26,645 nt of DNA from Candidatus Caenarcanales bacterium (GTDB lineage: Bacteria; Cyanobacteriota; Vampirovibrionia; Caenarcaniphilales; Caenarcanaceae). Each line of letters opens with the position of its first letter. Position 1 is the stretch's first letter. Under the pieces are notes generated by a model, which made no database searches, was not told where the DNA came from, and saw nothing but the letters and a program-made list of their open reading frames with translations. Positions 25,054-26,645 of the stretch are shown piece by piece. Location of the stretch: the NCBI GenBank assembly GCA_947489925.1, contig CANLFK010000009.1, positions 1 through 26,645 on the forward strand, read 5' to 3'. Both the position numbers and the translations under genes were made by a program.

Positions 25054-25926
25054 TTAATTAATCTTTCCTAAAGTAGGCACAAGAGAGCCACCACCATTAT
25101 GATCATATCTAATATAAACTGGTGCTCCGTTTGTGTTTATGCCGCTACCTGACCCAGAAAAAGGAACAATATTATTAGCTCCTCCCGGATAAGTCATCAC
25201 ACCACCCACACCGCCATTAGGATTAGTCAAACCACCGCCATTAGGATTTTGTCCATTATTTAAGTTTTTATTTTCATCGTCATCTTTATTTTCGCCTCCT
25301 CCTTGAGCTTTTTTATTGTCATTATTATTAGCTTCTTGAGAATTCTTTTTATTATCAATATTATTATCATCAGCTCTAGGCTTAGGGCTTTCTTCAGCGG
25401 GATTAGTTTCATTATTATTACTATCTAAAAGGTCTGATTGAGCAATAATCATTTTGTCTTCTTCTTTTAAAACTAAACCTTTTAAATAATTAGCAGTCAT
25501 CATAAGCAAGCCCTGCGTAGCGGAAGGAATAAGAGGAAGTCTGACATACAAGGCCGTAATAAGTTGTAAAGCCCAGCTAGCCGCATCAATTACCACACAA
25601 ACCAATTCTTTATTAGCCAGTGATTCAGTATTAATGGCTTTAGGAGTATTTGAATCTATGCTAGTAACTGAATTTTTTTTAATTTTGTGAGAAAAGAATT
25701 GAAAGAAATGATTTAAAGCATCAACCGCAAAAACATCTTTGATTAAAATCATTAACTGGGTTAGCAGTAAAATACCACCCAAAGGCCCTATCTGCTTACA
25801 ACCTCTTTGAATAGTCGCAATAGGTCCATTACCAACTACAGCAGGTGAAGTAAATCTGTTGCGAATAGATTTAAGACGCCCACCAATTCCCGTAAACGGG
25901 TTAGTTCTTGGAATAGGTGCAACCAT
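25054..25926 (-). CDS. Membrane-associated protein with Asn/Asp/Gly-rich tail, unknown function
   Basis: A 290-residue protein I do not recognise. A basic N-terminus (RLKSIRNRF) is followed by two hydrophobic regions, about 47-68 and 108-150, and Cys43 and Cys110. From residue 165 on it is low complexity: acidic Asn/Asp/Lys-rich to about 222, then Gly/Asn/Pro-rich to 285 (for example NPNGGGLTNPNGGVGG). This suggests a membrane-anchored N-terminus with a long disordered extension. There is no cleavable signal peptide. It is the first gene of the unknown cluster and has a promoter-like sequence upstream. Confidence 0.7.
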   Translation of the reverse strand: MVAPIPRTNPFTGIGGRLKSIRNRFTSPAVVGNGPIATIQRGCKQIGPLGGILLLTQLMILIKDVFAVDALNHFFQFFSHKIKKNSVTSIDSNTPKAINTESLANKELVCVVIDAASWALQLITALYVRLPLIPSATQGLLMMTANYLKGLVLKEEDKMIIAQSDLLDSNNNETNPAEESPKPRADDNNIDNKKNSQEANNNDNKKAQGGGENKDDDENKNLNNGQNPNGGGLTNPNGGVGGVMTYPGGANNIVPFSGSGSGINTNGAPVYIRYDHNGGGSLVPTLGKIN

Positions 25927-25954
25927 TATATTGTTTTATATTAAAAAAGAATGT

Positions 25955-25983
25955 ATAATAAAAGGTTTTAAAAAAGATTTAAA
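25955..25983 (-). promoter_or_regulatory. Candidate promoter of the unknown two-gene cluster
   Basis: On the reverse strand TTTAAA (25983-25978) and TATTAT (25960-25955) are 17 bases apart. The -10-like box ends 28 bases before the ATG at 25926, giving a leader of about 20 bases. The surrounding DNA is very AT-rich, so chance is possible. Confidence 0.4.
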
Positions 25984-26089
25984 ATAATAATCCTATTTCT
26001 AGTATACAGACATGTATGTTCAAAAGTAAAGGACAATAATCATTTGCTAAAAATAAAAATGCAAATCAACTTTACAGATAGAATTTAAT

Positions 26090-26173
26090 CTATTCCACCG
26101 TTACTGATTTAGCTAAATTTCTGGGTTGATCAACATCTTTGCCCAAATGTTCGGCTAAATAACAAGCAGTTAC
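26090..26173 (-). pseudogene. glmS: Orphan 3' end of glmS
   Basis: Read on the reverse strand, the last 27 codons spell VTACYLAEHLGK then DVDQPRNLAKSVTVE and a TAG stop. This is the highly conserved C-terminus of glucosamine-6-phosphate synthase (GlmS), including the near-invariant DVDQPRNLAKSVTVE ending. Directly upstream in the same frame is a TAA, and the DNA beyond no longer resembles glmS. The rest of the roughly 600-codon gene is therefore not attached. The 84-base tail is intact and undecayed, which suggests a recent break, a duplication by an inserted element, or an assembly junction. Confidence 0.85.
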
Positions 26174-26628
26174 TTAATTAGTTTTGTCAATGCAATTTTT
26201 AATTTTTCTTTTTCATTTTCAGTCAAGGTCTCTGTATATTCTAAAAACTTCAAAGCAAATTTTCTAATTGCATTGTTAAACCACTTTTCATTGTTTCTGC
26301 TTTCTTTGCACTTAATTATTTCTAGCCATTCTGTAGCTAAAAAGTCTTGCCAGTCGGTTAGTAATTTAATTTTGTCATTGTTTATTTCTGAAATATTTTC
26401 AACTGTCAAAACTTCATTTTCAACTTTTCTATACTTTTTATTCCAGTCTGATAAAGTTTTAAAACCAATTTGTGGTCTTGGACTTCTATCAGGAAATGGT
26501 AATTTTTCAGTTATACTATTTAAGTAAGAAGACAGAAAAAATGTGGTAAAAGAAAGGAATGAGATATATAGAATTAAAAGAGAGTGAGAAAAGCATTTTA
26601 AAAGAAAAGATGCGTTCAAGAATCTCAT
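26170..26628 (-). CDS. Uncharacterised ORF abutting the glmS remnant
   Basis: A 152-codon frame whose stop overlaps the first codon of the glmS tail. Residues about 45-152 look like a real charged, helical protein (SDWNKKYRKVENEV, LTDWQDFLATEWLEIIK, ENEKEKLKIALTKLIK). The first 40 residues are Phe/Leu/Ser-rich and may be either a membrane segment or an artefact, because that DNA is purine-rich on the plus strand and holds the start of a possible transposase gene. A TGA precedes the ATG, so no longer frame exists. I recognise no family. It could be a protein truncated at its N-terminus. Confidence 0.4.
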   Translation of the reverse strand: MRFLNASFLLKCFSHSLLILYISFLSFTTFFLSSYLNSITEKLPFPDRSPRPQIGFKTLSDWNKKYRKVENEVLTVENISEINNDKIKLLTDWQDFLATEWLEIIKCKESRNNEKWFNNAIRKFALKFLEYTETLTENEKEKLKIALTKLIK

Positions 26629-26645
26629 TCAGAGAACAACAAAGA
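26559..26645 (+). CDS. Possible IS630-like transposase, N-terminal fragment (cut by window edge)
   Basis: From the ATG at 26559, 29 codons are open to the window end: MRYIELKESEKSILKEK, then MRSRISFREQQR. The start resembles IS630-family transposases, which often open with MxxIELtxeEkxxLxxl followed by an Arg-rich stretch with RxRxxxLL before the helix-turn-helix. AAAGGA lies just upstream, though close. The catalytic DDE domain would lie outside the window, so the call rests on a short match. Confidence 0.4.
   Translation, partial: MRYIELKESEKSILKEKMRSRISFREQQR

Noticed and set aside
26090..26173. Tn7-like insertion at glmS
   Set aside because: Tn7 inserts downstream of the glmS stop and leaves the gene whole. 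Here the break is inside the coding region, 84 bases before the end of the stop codon.
1..26645. tRNA, rRNA or CRISPR features
   Set aside because: I saw no TPsiC-type GTTCRA cloverleaf context, no rRNA sequence and no short regularly spaced repeats.

Overview
This is a 26.6 kb stretch of AT-rich, Gram-negative-type bacterial chromosome. The best lineage clue is a clear Ycf23/DUF561 gene (5308-6045), a family known mainly from cyanobacteria and plastids. With low GC, no photosynthesis genes, Asn-rich proteins and few Shine-Dalgarno sequences, this suggests a non-photosynthetic relative of cyanobacteria (Melainabacteria/Vampirovibrionia, perhaps gut-type). That placement is inference. A lipid-anchored protein, RlpA, lytic enzymes and a heptose-phosphate adenylyltransferase fit a diderm envelope.

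Layout. 1-5094: the 5' part of an MscS-type channel gene (cut by the window edge), a DUF3380-type muramidase, then on the minus strand penicillin-binding protein 2 followed by a PrsW-like membrane protease fused to a PDZ domain. 5308-8752 (plus): Ycf23, a POT-like MFS transporter and RlpA with two SPOR domains. 8771-12264 (minus): a TPR protein, TrpC and an SLT-type lytic transglycosylase. 12362-15111 (plus): Ffh, a CcdA-like thiol-redox membrane protein and RfaE2. 15227-17221: a RelE-type toxin-antitoxin pair, a lipoprotein of unknown role and a YggS PLP-binding protein. 17391-20096: a secreted internally repetitive protein, two small unknown proteins and a repeat-bearing 507-base intergenic region. 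20183-23011: malate dehydrogenase, then on the minus strand RseP and IspD. 23163-26645: an accessory block.

The core theme is envelope biogenesis: peptidoglycan synthesis and turnover (PBP2, muramidase, lytic transglycosylase, RlpA), periplasmic redox (CcdA), membrane proteolysis (PrsW-PDZ, RseP), isoprenoid precursor supply (IspD), LPS precursor (RfaE2) and membrane-protein targeting (Ffh).

The accessory block is the most unusual part. It holds two unknown membrane proteins with Asn-rich regions. One end is an internally deleted IS5-like element with perfect 18-bp inverted repeats, one of which supplies the stop codon of the neighbouring gene. The other end is an orphan 27-codon glmS 3' tail, beyond which lie an unrecognised ORF and the start of a possible IS630-like transposase. 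A second mobile-looking scar is a GC-rich hairpin block between 26-bp direct repeats at 19441-19668. I found no tRNA, rRNA or CRISPR array.
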